45,793 nt of DNA. It comes from Acidobacteriota bacterium. GTDB lineage: Bacteria; Acidobacteriota; Thermoanaerobaculia; Multivoradales; JBCCEF01. The DNA is taken from contig JBCCHV010000056.1 in NCBI GenBank assembly GCA_039028635.1, positions 1 to 45,793 on the forward strand, written 5' to 3'. The notes below the pieces were generated by a model. The model made no database searches. It saw only the letters and a program-made list of their open reading frames with translations, and had not been told where the DNA came from. The stretch's first letter is position 1; every line of letters begins with the position of its first letter. Shown here one piece after another: positions 7,107 to 16,456 of the stretch. Both the position numbers and the translations under genes were made by a program.

Positions 7107-8318
7107 ATGTCGCGAGAGCCCTACTCCACCGCCTTTCTCGAAGCTCTGCCAAAGTCCGACCTCCATCTCCACCTGGACGGTTCGCTGCGCCTGCCGACGC
7201 TCATCGAGCTGGCTCGCGAACGCTCCGTCCCGCTGCCTTCGGAAACTCCCGAGGGCCTGCTCGAGCTGGTCTTCAAGGAGAGCTATCGCGACCTGCCCGA
7301 TTACCTCCACGGCTTTGCCTACACCTGCGCCGTGATGAGCGACCCGGAAGCCCTCGAGCGCATCGCCTACGAGCTCGCCGAAGACTGCCTGGCGGAGGGC
7401 GTGCGCTACATCGAGGTGCGCTTCGCGCCGCAGCTCCACGTCCGGCCGGGCTTCGACATCGGCCAGGTGCTGACCGCCGTCGACCGTGGTCTCGATCGCG
7501 CCCGCAGGGAACACGAGAAGGACCTGCCGGAGGGCGAGCCGCCCTTCCGCTACGGCATCATCGCCTCCGCCATGCGCATGTTCACGGGCGGCTTCGCTCC
7601 CTACTTCAAGAACTTGATGGAGGCCCTCGACCAGTGGCCCGCCAAGGAGGTCTACGGCGTCGCCTCCCTCTCCCTGGCGCGTTCCGTGGTCGAGGCTCGG
7701 GACCGTCTCGGGGTACCGGTGGTGGCCTTCGACCTCGCCGGTGCCGAGGCCGGCAATCCGGCCTCGGACCACGTCGACGCCTACGAGCTGGCGAGCCAGC
7801 ACTTCCTCAAGAAGACGGTGCACGCCGGTGAGGCCTACGGCCCGGAGAGCATCTTCCAGGCGATCACCCTGCTCAACGCCGACCGCATCGGTCACGGCAC
7901 TCATCTCTACTCCGTCGACCAGGTGCAGGCCGATGAGCCGGAGCGCTACGTTCACCAGCTCGCCGAGTACATCGCCGACCGGCGCATCACCCTGGAGGTC
8001 TGCATCACCTCGAACCTGCAGACCATGCCGGACCTGCGCCGGGTGGAGAACCATCCCTTCGGACGCATGCTGCGCGAGAAGCTCTCGGTCACCCTGTGCA
8101 CCGACAACCGGCTGGTGTCGCGCACCAGCGTGACCCAGGAGATCGCCCAGGCCTGCGACGCCTTTGCGATGACTCCCGAAGAGCTGCGCAACGTCGTCAT
8201 CCACGGTTTCAAGCGCAGCTTCTTCCCCGGCACCTATCGCGAGAAGCGCGCCTACGTGCGCCAGGTGATCGACTTCTACGACCGCGTCGCCGCCGAGCAC
8301 GGCATCGGTCCGAAGTAA
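7107..8318 (+). CDS. add: Adenosine deaminase
   Basis: 403 residues; converts adenosine to inosine in cytoplasmic purine salvage. Zinc and catalytic motifs of the adenosine/AMP deaminase family are all visible: SDLHLHLDGSL (zinc His20 and His22), FDLAGAEAG, TVHAGEAYGPES (zinc His and catalytic Glu), RIGHGTHL, LEVCITSNLQT and the C-terminal VTLCTDNRLVSRTSVTQE (zinc Asp). Length is somewhat above the 330-360 usual for bacterial enzymes because of insertions after residue 145. It starts at ATG 7107 after a weak purine-rich leader (GACCCGAAAAAAG). A TAGGAT element at 7047-7052 could be its -10. The gene is divergent from the M35-like gene and monocistronic. The 249 bp after it carry GC-rich inverted repeats (for example CGCGGCACC pairing with GGTGCCGCG around 8430-8495) and no gene. 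Confidence 0.93.
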   Translation: MSREPYSTAFLEALPKSDLHLHLDGSLRLPTLIELARERSVPLPSETPEGLLELVFKESYRDLPDYLHGFAYTCAVMSDPEALERIAYELAEDCLAEGVRYIEVRFAPQLHVRPGFDIGQVLTAVDRGLDRARREHEKDLPEGEPPFRYGIIASAMRMFTGGFAPYFKNLMEALDQWPAKEVYGVASLSLARSVVEARDRLGVPVVAFDLAGAEAGNPASDHVDAYELASQHFLKKTVHAGEAYGPESIFQAITLLNADRIGHGTHLYSVDQVQADEPERYVHQLAEYIADRRITLEVCITSNLQTMPDLRRVENHPFGRMLREKLSVTLCTDNRLVSRTSVTQEIAQACDAFAMTPEELRNVVIHGFKRSFFPGTYREKRAYVRQVIDFYDRVAAEHGIGPK

Positions 8319-8567
8319 GCGCCGCCGGGACTCCGCCGGCAGCGGCGGCCCCACCATGGGCCCGCCCGGTTGCGCCGCCCGCGGCGCGCCCTCACGAGCC
8401 TCCTCCGGGCACTTACTCCGCGCCGCGGCACCCTCCGATGGCCATCGTGCGGCCCACCGACGGCGGTGCCGCGCCGAGGACGCAGCGCCCCGGCGGCGAG
8501 CCCGATGGCATAATGCAAATTCGATCGCTGAGAATTCGTTGAAGATGAAAGTTACCGCCTTTTGCCG

Positions 8568-10208
8568 ATGAGTTTCCACCTGGTCATCGAACCGCGGGAA
8601 GGGCCCACGCGACAACGCGTGTTCACCGGCGAGGAGCTCATCCTGGGGCGCTCCACCGGCTGCGATGTGGTGCTGCGCGACCAGTACCTGTCGCGCCGCC
8701 ATACGCGCATGGTGCAGAGCGACGGTCGGGTGATGGTGGAAGACCTCGGCTCCCGCAATGGCACGCTGGTCAACGGCCGCGCCATCGCCGAGCCGACGCC
8801 GGTGGGCATCGGCGACGTCATCCAGCTCGGCGGTTGCCGCATCCACCTCGACGACGCCACCACCACCTCCGGCACCGGCACCCTGCCGACCGGCGTGAAG
8901 ACCATCTTCCGCAAGGCCGCCGAGCTGATCGAGGACCAACCCGGCGACCCCGAGCTCTACAGCCACCGCCTCAAGCTTCTCAACCAGCTACACGTCGATC
9001 TCGCCCGCCCGATGAACCTCGCGGGGCTCCTCGACCTGGTCCTCGAGCAGGCGTTTCGTCATCTCGAGCCGGAGGAAGGAGCGGTCTTTCTCGAGCGTCC
9101 GGACGGCACCTTCGAGCTCAGCGCCAGCCGCTCCCTGGCGGGCGCCAAGGAGCCCTATCCCTACTCCCGCAGCCTGGTGCGGGAAGTGGTCGAGAAAGGC
9201 CTCGCCGCCCTCGTCCTCGATCTCCAGGCGGACGAACGCTTCGCCGCCTCCGAGAGCATCCTGAGCTCCGGCCTGCGCAGCCTGGTGGCCGCCCCATTGC
9301 TCGCCCCGGAAGGCACCCTCGGCATGATCGTGGTCAACTCTCGCCGCCACGTGCGCGAGTTTCGCGAGGAGGACATGCAGCTCCTCGCCTCCCTCGCCGG
9401 CGCCGCCGGCTTGCGGCTACGCAACCTCACCCTCACCGAGGAGGCCGTCGAACGACGGCGACTGGAGGGTGAGCTCCACCTGGCGCGCAAGATCCAGGTC
9501 GCCCTCCTGCCGCAAACCCTGCCGACCGTGGCGGGCTACCAGCTCCACGGCGCCAATGCGCCGTCGCGCGGCGTCTCCGGCGACATCTACATGGCCGTCG
9601 AGCGTTCGTCCCAGAGCAGCGAGGAGGCCCGCGAAGAGTGCGTTCTGATGGTGGTGGATGTCGCCGGCAAGGGCATGTCCGCCTCGCTCCTGACGGCCTC
9701 CCTCGAGGCCCTCTCGGCAGGTCCGATCGAAGAAGGCGACAACCCCGACGAAATCTGCAACAAGCTCTCGCGGCGGCTGTTCTCGCGCACTCCGCCGGAG
9801 CGCTACGCCACCGCCTTTCTGGCCATCCTCGACCCCGACCAGGGTGCCCTCGAGTACTGCAGCGCCGGCCACAGCCCGGCCCTGTGCATTCGTCTTTCCG
9901 GGGACGTCGAGCCGCTGCCCTGCACCGGCATGCCCCTCGGCCTGGTACCGGATGCCGGCTACCGTAGCTGCGCCCTTCAGCTCGCTCCGGGGGATACGCT
10001 GGTGGCCTACACGGACGGCATTTCCGAAGCCATGAACAGCGAGCAGGAAGAGTACGGCATGGAGCGTCTCGGCGAGGTCTGCAGCCGACACCGCGATCTG
10101 CCGCCGAGGGAGCTCGCCGCCGCCATCGAAGCCGACCTCGACGAGTTCGTCGCCGGAACGCCCTTCGACGACGACCGCACCCTGCTCATCCTGCGCCGCG
10201 AGCGTTAG
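8568..10208 (+). CDS. FHA-GAF-PP2C (RsbU/SpoIIE-type) phosphatase
   Basis: 546 residues; ATG at 8568 preferred over the TTG two codons earlier. FHA domain about 20-90 (LILGRSTGCDVVLRDQYLSRRH and GSRNGTLVNG, the phosphothreonine-binding loops). GAF domain about 130-295. PP2C-type Ser/Thr phosphatase about 325-545 with VVDVAGKGMSASLL, CSAGHSPAL, YTDGISEAMN and DDDRTLLIL. The first metal motif reads GVSGDIYM where many members have GGDxYD: the first Asp is kept and the second is Met, so metal binding may be altered. Such proteins usually dephosphorylate anti-sigma-factor antagonists in partner-switching pathways; no such partner lies next to it. Its stop overlaps the convergent DUF3224 gene (TTAG). 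CATAAT at 8509-8514 is a possible -10. Confidence 0.9.
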   Translation: MSFHLVIEPREGPTRQRVFTGEELILGRSTGCDVVLRDQYLSRRHTRMVQSDGRVMVEDLGSRNGTLVNGRAIAEPTPVGIGDVIQLGGCRIHLDDATTTSGTGTLPTGVKTIFRKAAELIEDQPGDPELYSHRLKLLNQLHVDLARPMNLAGLLDLVLEQAFRHLEPEEGAVFLERPDGTFELSASRSLAGAKEPYPYSRSLVREVVEKGLAALVLDLQADERFAASESILSSGLRSLVAAPLLAPEGTLGMIVVNSRRHVREFREEDMQLLASLAGAAGLRLRNLTLTEEAVERRRLEGELHLARKIQVALLPQTLPTVAGYQLHGANAPSRGVSGDIYMAVERSSQSSEEAREECVLMVVDVAGKGMSASLLTASLEALSAGPIEEGDNPDEICNKLSRRLFSRTPPERYATAFLAILDPDQGALEYCSAGHSPALCIRLSGDVEPLPCTGMPLGLVPDAGYRSCALQLAPGDTLVAYTDGISEAMNSEQEEYGMERLGEVCSRHRDLPPRELAAAIEADLDEFVAGTPFDDDRTLLILRRER

Positions 10209-10708
10209 TCCGTCTTCGGAAGGGTGTACTCGAAGCGGTAGGAATGCTCGCCCTGATCGATCTCGATCACGAAGTCGCCGGCGATGCCGGTCAGCTCTCC
10301 GGTTCCGGAGCCCGGCACCACCTGGATGGTCTGCTGCTGCGACTCCGGCGTCATGGTCGCCAGATGCTGCAGCAGGAAGGAACCCTGGCGACCGTGCAGG
10401 GTGCCGGTCACCCGCTCGATGGCGACATAGCCCGCGGAGCCTTCCGCCGGCGAGCCGCCGGAGAGCATCTCGCCGACGCTGCTGCCGGCGAGATCGCCGG
10501 CGAGGGTCTTGTCGATGGACATGCGACCGATCTTGGTCGCCTTGGCGTCGGCGTAGGTTTCGAGGGGCGCCAGCGAAACCTCGAAGGTGCCGGTGGCGGT
10601 GTGACGCGTCGTCATCTCTCGTTCTCCTTCGGCGGCCGCGACGGTTAGCGCCAAAAGCGCCGCAACCAGCGTTGCGAGGCCAGCTCGGCCAGTGGGGTTC
10701 GAAGCCAT
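10205..10708 (-). CDS. DUF3224 family protein, probably exported
   Basis: 167 residues. Residues 36-165 match the DUF3224 family well: TATGTFEVSLAPLE, IGRMSIDKTLAGDLAGSSVG, GSAGYVAIERVTGTLHGRQGSFLLQH and VVPGSGTGELTGIAGDFVIEI, a small lipocalin-like beta-barrel of unknown biochemical role. The N-terminal 30 residues read as a signal peptide (GLATLVAALLALTVAAA), which most cytosolic members lack. An internal ATG at residue 32 (10615) has its own strong AAGGAG site and matches the usual family start, so both an exported and a cytosolic form are possible. It is convergent with the phosphatase gene, with overlapping stops. Confidence 0.85.
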   Translation of the reverse strand: MASNPTGRAGLATLVAALLALTVAAAEGEREMTTRHTATGTFEVSLAPLETYADAKATKIGRMSIDKTLAGDLAGSSVGEMLSGGSPAEGSAGYVAIERVTGTLHGRQGSFLLQHLATMTPESQQQTIQVVPGSGTGELTGIAGDFVIEIDQGEHSYRFEYTLPKTD

Positions 10709-10823
10709 TCACAGATCCTCGAGTCGTTGCAGATCCCGACGAACCGATCTTAGCCCAGCCTCTTGCCGGCGATGCTTGGGGGCGCGTTCGTCCGCACCTC
10801 CATCCGGGAGGCGAGGGGCAAGC

Positions 10824-10829
10824 TACAAT
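10824..10829 (+). promoter_or_regulatory. -10 element of the LOG-family gene, likely leaderless
   Basis: TACAAT ends 8 nt before the ATG at 10838. Transcription starting 6-8 nt downstream would begin at or next to the start codon, and no Shine-Dalgarno sequence is present, so the mRNA may be leaderless. Confidence 0.45.
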
Positions 10830-10837
10830 GCGCCCCC

Positions 10838-11395
10838 ATGATCCGATCCGTCTGTGTCTTCATGGGCTCCAACGCCGGAGCCGATCCGATCTATCGCGAC
10901 GCCGCCCTCGATCTCGGCACCGCCCTCGGTCACCGCGGTCTCGATCTCGTCTTCGGCGGCTCCCACGTCGGCCTGATGGGCAAGGTCGCCAACGCCGCCC
11001 TCGCCGCCGGCTCGTCGGTGGTCGGGGTCTTGCCCCAGGTGCTCTCCGATCGCGAGCTCGCCCATGAAAGCCTCACGGAGCTGCACATCGTCGACACTAT
11101 GCACGACCGCAAGGCCCTGATGGCGGAGCGCGCCGACGCCTTCATCACCCTGCCGGGCGGCCTCGGCACTCTCGAGGAGACCTTCGAAGTGCTCACCTGG
11201 GGCCAGCTCGACATTCACCGCAAGCCCTGCGGCATCCTCAATGTCGGCGGCTACTACGACGGCCTGGTGAGTTTTCTCGAGCATGCCGGTCAACAGGGCT
11301 TCGTCAGGCCACAGAGCTCGCCCTTGATGATCGTCGAGGGCGAGGTCGAAACTCTCCTCGACCGCCTGACCGCGGCCACCCCACGCAGCTCCTGA
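10838..11395 (+). CDS. LOG-family nucleoside monophosphate phosphoribohydrolase
   Basis: 185 residues, the normal size for the TIGR00730/LOG family. These Rossmann-fold enzymes split the N-glycosidic bond of nucleoside 5'-monophosphates, including cytokinin precursors. Diagnostic motifs: SVCVFMGSNAG at the N-terminus, LVFGGSHVGLMG, DTMHDRKALM and ITLPGGLGTLEETFEVLTW (the PGGxGTxxE active site). The start is placed at 10838 because residues upstream in the longer frame match nothing. It stands alone, divergent from DUF3224. The 203 bp downstream contain the inverted repeat GGAGGAG/CTCCTCC (11549-11572) but no gene. Confidence 0.92.
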   Translation: MIRSVCVFMGSNAGADPIYRDAALDLGTALGHRGLDLVFGGSHVGLMGKVANAALAAGSSVVGVLPQVLSDRELAHESLTELHIVDTMHDRKALMAERADAFITLPGGLGTLEETFEVLTWGQLDIHRKPCGILNVGGYYDGLVSFLEHAGQQGFVRPQSSPLMIVEGEVETLLDRLTAATPRSS

Positions 11396-11598
11396 GCGCC
11401 TCCAGAGCCTTCCTGTAGTTCCTGGCCCGCGGCGGGTCGACCGTCACGCCCAGCGAACGAGCGGATGATTTTTCATACACTCCTCGAGCGGCGGGGGTCG
11501 CGACGCAACCCCTGGACGGCGCCGGCGTAAACGGCATCGGCCTTGCTTGGAGGAGATTCACGAAGCTCCTCCCCACGCCGCATCCGAACGGAGACCGA

Positions 11599-13035
11599 AT
11601 GGCGAAGAAGTCCGTCCTTTTCATCCTCTGCCTGGCCCTGTTGGCGGGATCCGTCGGAGCGCAGGCTTCGCCCACCCTCGAGGAGGGGAAGCCTGAGCTC
11701 GGACTGAGCGCGCCGATCTTCGCCATCGAGGCTCTGCGGGTCGAGGGCAACGATCGGGTGTCGGATGAGATCGTCCTCTCCGAATCGCGCCTCACCGCCG
11801 GCCGCTCCTACGCCGAGAACGAGCTGCGCCAGGCGGCCTACCGCATCGCCCGCCTGCCGTTTATCTACTCGGCCGACTTCTCCCTCGCCAAGGGCAGCGA
11901 GCGCGGCCTCTATGTGCTGGTCATCGAGGTCGAAGAGACCCGGCGCTTCTTCTTCGGCGGCGACCTGCTGTTCAACCGCTTCCAGCCCGAGGTCACCTAC
12001 GCCGACGACCAGGAAGTCGACCTTCAGCCCACCGTCGGAGTGCGCTTCTTTCCCGGCCGCCACACCCTGCTCTACATCGCCACCGGCGGCGACAACCCCG
12101 GCTTCGGCATCACCCGCTATCGCCTCTTCGATCGCCCGGCCCTGCTCAACCTGTCCTATGCCCGCACTTCCTGCGAAGGCTCCCTCGAGATCCGCACGTC
12201 GGACACCGACGACGTCATCATCGGGACCGAGAACTCCGAGTGCCGCACCCGCATCTTCAGCCTCGGCACCGATCCCGCCTACGGTGCCTGGGATCAGCGC
12301 GGCACCACCCAAGATGCGCGCTTCGACCTGCGCCTGCCGATCGCCGGCGCCCACTCCGTCGCCCTGCGCGGAAGTTGGCTGAGCGGCGAGCGCGGCGAGC
12401 GCCCGCCGGTGATCGGAGACCCGAGGGACTCATCGACCTTCCTGTTTCGCGATCTCATCGCCACCGACCTCGAGCTCGCTTGGCTCTACGACACCACCGA
12501 CGACCCGATCTTCCCGGCCCGCGGCCAGCGCCTGTCGGCGGGCCTCGGCTGGCGCACCCTCGAGGCCCGCCTGACGCGAGTCTCCTCGCCGACCATCGCC
12601 GGCGCCGGTCCAGCGACCTTCGACCTGCCGCAAACCGACAGTCGCGAGCTCACGGTGCGCTTCTCCGGCGACCGCCACTGGGCCCTCGATGACCGCCAAA
12701 CCCTGTCCCTGGGGGTGAACGCCAGCCTCGGTCGCAGCCGCCTCGACAACTTCCCTATCGCGGCCGAGGTGGTCGACGACAATCTCGGCCTGTGGCGTGG
12801 CCAGCTCAGCCTGCGTCACACCCGCTCCCTCCTCGACCCCCAGTCGGCTCGCCGCTGGGGCGAGCTGCGCTGGGAGACCACCCTCCAGGTCGGCCACAGC
12901 GGCACCACCCCCAGCCTCGGCGTCGGCAACAACCCGGTGACCACCTGGACCGCCCACACGGGCCTCGCGCTGCGCAACCGCTGGGGCCTGTTCCGGGTCG
13001 GCTTCGCCTTCACCCACGCCGGAGATCGCGAGTGA
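11599..13035 (+). CDS. Omp85/BamA-like protein with one POTRA domain
   Basis: 478 residues, ATG after GGAGACCG. A signal peptide (about 1-22) precedes a single POTRA-like domain (about 38-110: IEALRVEGNDRVSDEIVLSE, YAENELRQAAYRIARLPFI, YVLVIEVEE). The rest is a beta-barrel built of alternating strands (HTLLYIATGGDNPGFG, LTVRFSGD, AHTGLALRNRWGLFRVGFAF). One POTRA rather than the five of true BamA points to a specialised Omp85 protein, a TamA/TpsB-like exporter or an assembly accessory. The chain ends in DRE rather than the usual aromatic residue. The final codon overlaps the next start (GTGA), opening a four-gene overlapping operon with a DUF4390-like protein and an NtrY/NtrX-like two-component system, which may respond to envelope state. 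Confidence 0.8.
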   Translation: MAKKSVLFILCLALLAGSVGAQASPTLEEGKPELGLSAPIFAIEALRVEGNDRVSDEIVLSESRLTAGRSYAENELRQAAYRIARLPFIYSADFSLAKGSERGLYVLVIEVEETRRFFFGGDLLFNRFQPEVTYADDQEVDLQPTVGVRFFPGRHTLLYIATGGDNPGFGITRYRLFDRPALLNLSYARTSCEGSLEIRTSDTDDVIIGTENSECRTRIFSLGTDPAYGAWDQRGTTQDARFDLRLPIAGAHSVALRGSWLSGERGERPPVIGDPRDSSTFLFRDLIATDLELAWLYDTTDDPIFPARGQRLSAGLGWRTLEARLTRVSSPTIAGAGPATFDLPQTDSRELTVRFSGDRHWALDDRQTLSLGVNASLGRSRLDNFPIAAEVVDDNLGLWRGQLSLRHTRSLLDPQSARRWGELRWETTLQVGHSGTTPSLGVGNNPVTTWTAHTGLALRNRWGLFRVGFAFTHAGDRE

Positions 13036-13637
13036 GATCTCGCCTCCTCCTCGGCCTGGTGCTGATCGTCTGGCTGGGCTCATCGGCGGCCTTCGCCGCC
13101 CCTCGCCTGGAGGCCGTCGACGGCGCCTGGGCGATCGCCGGGCTGCCGGATCTGCTGACCGAGGAGGAGATCGCCGGTCAGCTCGAGACCGGCCTCACCA
13201 CCACCTTCGCACTGGTCGCGAGCCGCGGCGGTCAGACCGTCGGCGGGGCCCGCATCGAGATCCGCTACGACCTCTGGGACGAGGTCTTCCGAGTCCGCCT
13301 GCTCGGCGCCGACGGACGACGCCAAGGGCACGACCTCGCCGGCCGCGATGCGCTCCGATCCTGGTGGCGATCGGCCCGCCCGGTGGTGCTGCGCTCGCAG
13401 GCCGTCACGGCGGGCCAGGAGGTTCGCCTGCGCCTCGACATCATTCCGTTTTCCCAAGCCGAAGGGCGCGACACGCAACGCTGGTTCAGTGACGCCCTCG
13501 GGGGCTCCGAGGCGGAGCTCGACAGCGATTCCGTGCCCGGCGTCGACGAAGTGCTCGGCGTGCTCATCGCCACCTCCATCCGGCGCCGCGCCCTGCGCAC
13601 CTTCCGCTGGACGGTATCCGTTCCGAGGAGCCGATGA
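13032..13637 (+). CDS. Exported DUF4390-like protein
   Basis: 201 residues from a GTG that overlaps the preceding stop. Signal peptide RLLLGLVLIVWLGSSAAFAA, then a beta-rich domain: LTEEEIAGQLETGLTTTFALVA followed by ARIEIRYDLWDEVFRVRLL. This pattern ('effector helix, ligand-like strands, y.lwdE.y.V') and the position just before an NtrY-like kinase agree with DUF4390 proteins, which sit beside NtrYX-type genes in proteobacteria. Its periplasmic location makes it a candidate ligand or sensor partner of the kinase. Assignment to DUF4390 rests on pattern and context, not on a search. Confidence 0.65.
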   Translation: MRSRLLLGLVLIVWLGSSAAFAAPRLEAVDGAWAIAGLPDLLTEEEIAGQLETGLTTTFALVASRGGQTVGGARIEIRYDLWDEVFRVRLLGADGRRQGHDLAGRDALRSWWRSARPVVLRSQAVTAGQEVRLRLDIIPFSQAEGRDTQRWFSDALGGSEAELDSDSVPGVDEVLGVLIATSIRRRALRTFRWTVSVPRSR

Positions 13638-14899
13638 TGCCTCCGACCCGCTCATCCGATGGCTGGCGAGCCCCCGCCTGGCGAGGTCCCCTGACCGTTC
13701 TTCTGCTGCTCGCCGCCGCCGCGCTTCTCTTCCAGTTCCTCCAACGTCGCATCTCGGGAGCCTGGATCGCCTTTGCTTCCCACCCCGAGGTGATGTCCGC
13801 CCTCGACCGTTCCCTCGACGACCCGAAACGCCTCGCCGAGCTCGATCCGGACGGCGAAACCGCTTACCGCAGCCGCTTCGCCGAGCTCGAGACCCTCAAC
13901 CAGCGCCTGCGCATCCTGCGCCACAACCGCGATGAGATCGTGCGCCGTTACGAGCAGCTCCTGCTGGTCGCCTTCCTGGCCGCGGCCCTCCTCGCCGCCA
14001 CCGTCGTCGTCCTCCGCCAGCGGCGCGACGAGCGCCGTCTGGCGCGCCTCGGCGAAGCCCTCGCCGGCCTCGCCGAAGGGCGCATCGATCTCGGCCTGGG
14101 GGAGCCGCGGCGCGACATCATCGGCCGCATCGCCGGCATGGTCGAACGCACCTCGCGGCGCATGGCGCGCGACCGCCAGCGCCTCGAAGCGCTCAAGAAC
14201 CTCTCCGCCTGGCAGGAGGCGGCGCGCCGCCACGCCCACGAGATGCGCACCCCACTGACCGGTGCCCGCCTCGAGATCGAGCGCATCGAGCCCCTTCTCG
14301 GGACCGCCCCGGACGGTCAGCGGGACGAGGTCCGCCGCGCCACCGAGAGCGCCCTCCAGGAGCTCGAGCGTCTCGGCAAGTTCACCCAGCGCTTCGCTTC
14401 CTTCGCCCGCCTGCCGGCCCCGCGCACCGAGCGCCACGATCTCGCCGCCCTGGTGGAGGAGTTCGTCGCCACCTTCGCCAGCGCCTGGGACAACCTCGAG
14501 CTGCGCTTCGCCGGAGCGCCACGCTGCGACATCGAGATCGACCGCGAGATGCTGCGCCAGGTGTTGGTCAACCTGTGCGACAACAGCTCCCTGTCCCTCG
14601 CCGAGCACCCTCCCGAGGGCCGCACCCAAGGCACCGTGACCTTCGAGATCGCCGCTGGCGCCTTCGGTCCCTCGCTGGTGGTGGCCGACGACGGTCCCGG
14701 CGTCGCCCCGGAGATGCGCCACCGCTTGTTCGATCCCTATGCCTCGACCCGCACCCTCGGCGAAGGTCTCGGCCTCGGCCTGGCAATCTCGAAAAAGATC
14801 CTCCTCGACCACGGTGGCGATCTCGAGCTGGTGCCGAGCCAGCACGGCGCCACCTTCCGTTTGAACTTTCCGCAACCGCAGGAGACCTCCGCCCCATGA
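13634..14899 (+). CDS. NtrY-like membrane sensor histidine kinase
   Basis: 421 residues; ATG overlaps the upstream stop (ATGA). Two membrane helices (about 20-36 and 108-127) enclose a short 70-residue periplasmic segment, followed by a HAMP-like linker (128-180). The dimerisation box is ARRHAHEMRTPLTG with phospho-acceptor His202. The ATPase domain shows the N box (NLCDNSSLSL), G1 (DDGPGVA), an F-like segment (LFDPYASTRTLGEGLGLGLAI) and G2 in that run. Its stop overlaps the response regulator start (ATGA), so the two are cognate partners. The small sensor region and the neighbouring exported DUF4390-like and Omp85-like proteins suggest it monitors the envelope (inference). Confidence 0.92.
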   Translation: MMPPTRSSDGWRAPAWRGPLTVLLLLAAAALLFQFLQRRISGAWIAFASHPEVMSALDRSLDDPKRLAELDPDGETAYRSRFAELETLNQRLRILRHNRDEIVRRYEQLLLVAFLAAALLAATVVVLRQRRDERRLARLGEALAGLAEGRIDLGLGEPRRDIIGRIAGMVERTSRRMARDRQRLEALKNLSAWQEAARRHAHEMRTPLTGARLEIERIEPLLGTAPDGQRDEVRRATESALQELERLGKFTQRFASFARLPAPRTERHDLAALVEEFVATFASAWDNLELRFAGAPRCDIEIDREMLRQVLVNLCDNSSLSLAEHPPEGRTQGTVTFEIAAGAFGPSLVVADDGPGVAPEMRHRLFDPYASTRTLGEGLGLGLAISKKILLDHGGDLELVPSQHGATFRLNFPQPQETSAP

Positions 14900-16296
14900 G
14901 CCGCGTGCTGATCGTCGAGGACGACCCCAAGATTCGCGCCAACCTGCTCTTCCAGCTCCGCGACCAGGGCCTCTCGCCCACCGCCATGGAGAACGCCGAA
15001 GGGGCCCTCGCTCAGCTCGAAGGCGGCAATGGATCGCTGCCCGACCTGTTGCTTCTCGACGTCCGCCTGCCGGGGATGAGCGGGGTCGATCTGGTGAAGC
15101 AGCTCGCCGCCATCGACCGCCTGCCGCCGACCATCATCCTGTCCGGCGAAGCCTCCATCACGGAGACCGTCGACGCCCTCCAACTCGGCGTCCACGACTT
15201 CCTCGAAAAGCCCTTCAGCCGTGAACGCCTGATGCGCTCGATCGAGAACACCCTCGAGCACACCGCCCTCAAGAAGCAGGTTCACGACCTCGAGCGCGAG
15301 CTCGCCGGCGAACCCAAGCTGCTCGGTGACTCACCGGCCATGGACCGCCTGCGCGAGCTCATCGCCCGCGCCGCCGCCACCGAGGCACGGGTGCTGGTCC
15401 AAGGCGAGAGCGGCACCGGCAAGGAGCTCGTCGCCGCCGCCCTCCACCACCAGAGCTCGCGCCGGGATCGCCCCTTCATCAAGCTCAACTGCGCCGCCAT
15501 TCCCAGCAATCTGATCGAGGACGAGCTCTTCGGCCACGTTCGCGGCGCCTACACGGACGCCAAGGAGTCGCGCCCCGGCCTGTTCGAGGAAGCCGACGGC
15601 GGCACCCTCTTCCTCGATGAGATAGGCGACATGGACGTCCAGCTCCAGGCCCGCCTGCTGCGTGTCCTCGAAGACGGTAAGGTGAGACGCATCGGCGACT
15701 CCCGCGAGCGTTCCGTCGATGTCCGCATCCTGGCGGCGACGCACCGCGACCTCGAGGAAGCGGTACGCCAGCAGAGCTTCCGCCAGGACCTCTTCTTTCG
15801 CCTCGCCCACCTGCCCCTCGAAGTCCCGCCCCTGCGCCAGCGCGGCGACGACATCCGGCTGCTCTTCGACGTCTTCATCGAGCAGTACAGCCGCCAGCAT
15901 CGGCTGCGCCCGCGGCGCGTCGACGAGCAGGTCTACGAGCAGCTCGGGCGCTACTCCTGGCCCGGCAACGTCCGCGAGCTCAAGCACCTGTGCGAGCGGC
16001 TGGTGGTCTTCGGCGGCAAGGAGATCACCGTTGACCAGCTCCCGACGCCGCTCTTCGCCAGCTCACCGAGCGCCGCCGCCGGCGCCGAGGGCACCGACCT
16101 GCTGCGCCTCGAGGCCGCCGGCAGCCTGCCCCTGCGCGAGCTGCGGGCACGCTGCGAGCGCGAGTACATCGAAGCCATGCTGCGGCGGAGCAACTGGAAC
16201 ATCTCGGCCGCCGCCCGCGCCCTCGACCTGCAGCGCACCTATCTGCACCAGAAGATGGCCACCCTCGGCATCCGGCGCCCCAACAACCAGGATTGA
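14896..16296 (+). CDS. NtrX/NtrC-family sigma-54-dependent response regulator
   Basis: 466 residues: receiver domain 1-120 (acidic pocket Asp9/Asp10, phospho-acceptor Asp55 in [10 protein letters not shown], Lys105 in FLEKPF), AAA+ domain about 140-375 with Walker A GESGTGKE (171-178), [17 protein letters not shown] (the sigma-54 contact loop), [12 protein letters not shown] (Walker B) and an arginine-finger region [20 protein letters not shown], and a Fis-type HTH at the C-terminus ([27 protein letters not shown]). It activates sigma-54 promoters when phosphorylated by the kinase encoded just upstream; targets are unknown. The contact loop reads GAYTDA instead of GAFTGA, a variant common in active members. 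It is the last gene of the overlapping operon. Confidence 0.94.
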   Translation: MSRVLIVEDDPKIRANLLFQLRDQGLSPTAMENAEGALAQLEGGNGSLPDLLLLDVRLPGMSGVDLVKQLAAIDRLPPTIILSGEASITETVDALQLGVHDFLEKPFSRERLMRSIENTLEHTALKKQVHDLERELAGEPKLLGDSPAMDRLRELIARAAATEARVLVQGESGTGKELVAAALHHQSSRRDRPFIKLNCAAIPSNLIEDELFGHVRGAYTDAKESRPGLFEEADGGTLFLDEIGDMDVQLQARLLRVLEDGKVRRIGDSRERSVDVRILAATHRDLEEAVRQQSFRQDLFFRLAHLPLEVPPLRQRGDDIRLLFDVFIEQYSRQHRLRPRRVDEQVYEQLGRYSWPGNVRELKHLCERLVVFGGKEITVDQLPTPLFASSPSAAAGAEGTDLLRLEAAGSLPLRELRARCEREYIEAMLRRSNWNISAAARALDLQRTYLHQKMATLGIRRPNNQD

Positions 16297-16456
16297 CGCA
16301 GCAACCAGGACTGAGCCGAGACGCGCTCCGCAGCACCCCCTGGTGCCGCCCTCGGCGGGCGCGTTCAATACGCCTTGACGCAGAGACATCCTTGGGGTCG
16401 GGGACGGGATGCGATAGAAACGGGCGGGGCCGATAGCGACCAAGGGGGTGGACACG

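Noticed and set aside
10205-10208. Overlapping convergent stops (TTAG) of the phosphatase and DUF3224 genes as a sign of a functional link
   Set aside because: Stop overlaps between convergent genes are expected now and then in a compact genome; no other evidence ties these two proteins together.
15535-15560. GAYTDA instead of GAFTGA in the sigma-54 activator
   Set aside because: This variant is common in functional NtrC-family activators, so it is not treated as a loss of sigma-54 contact.
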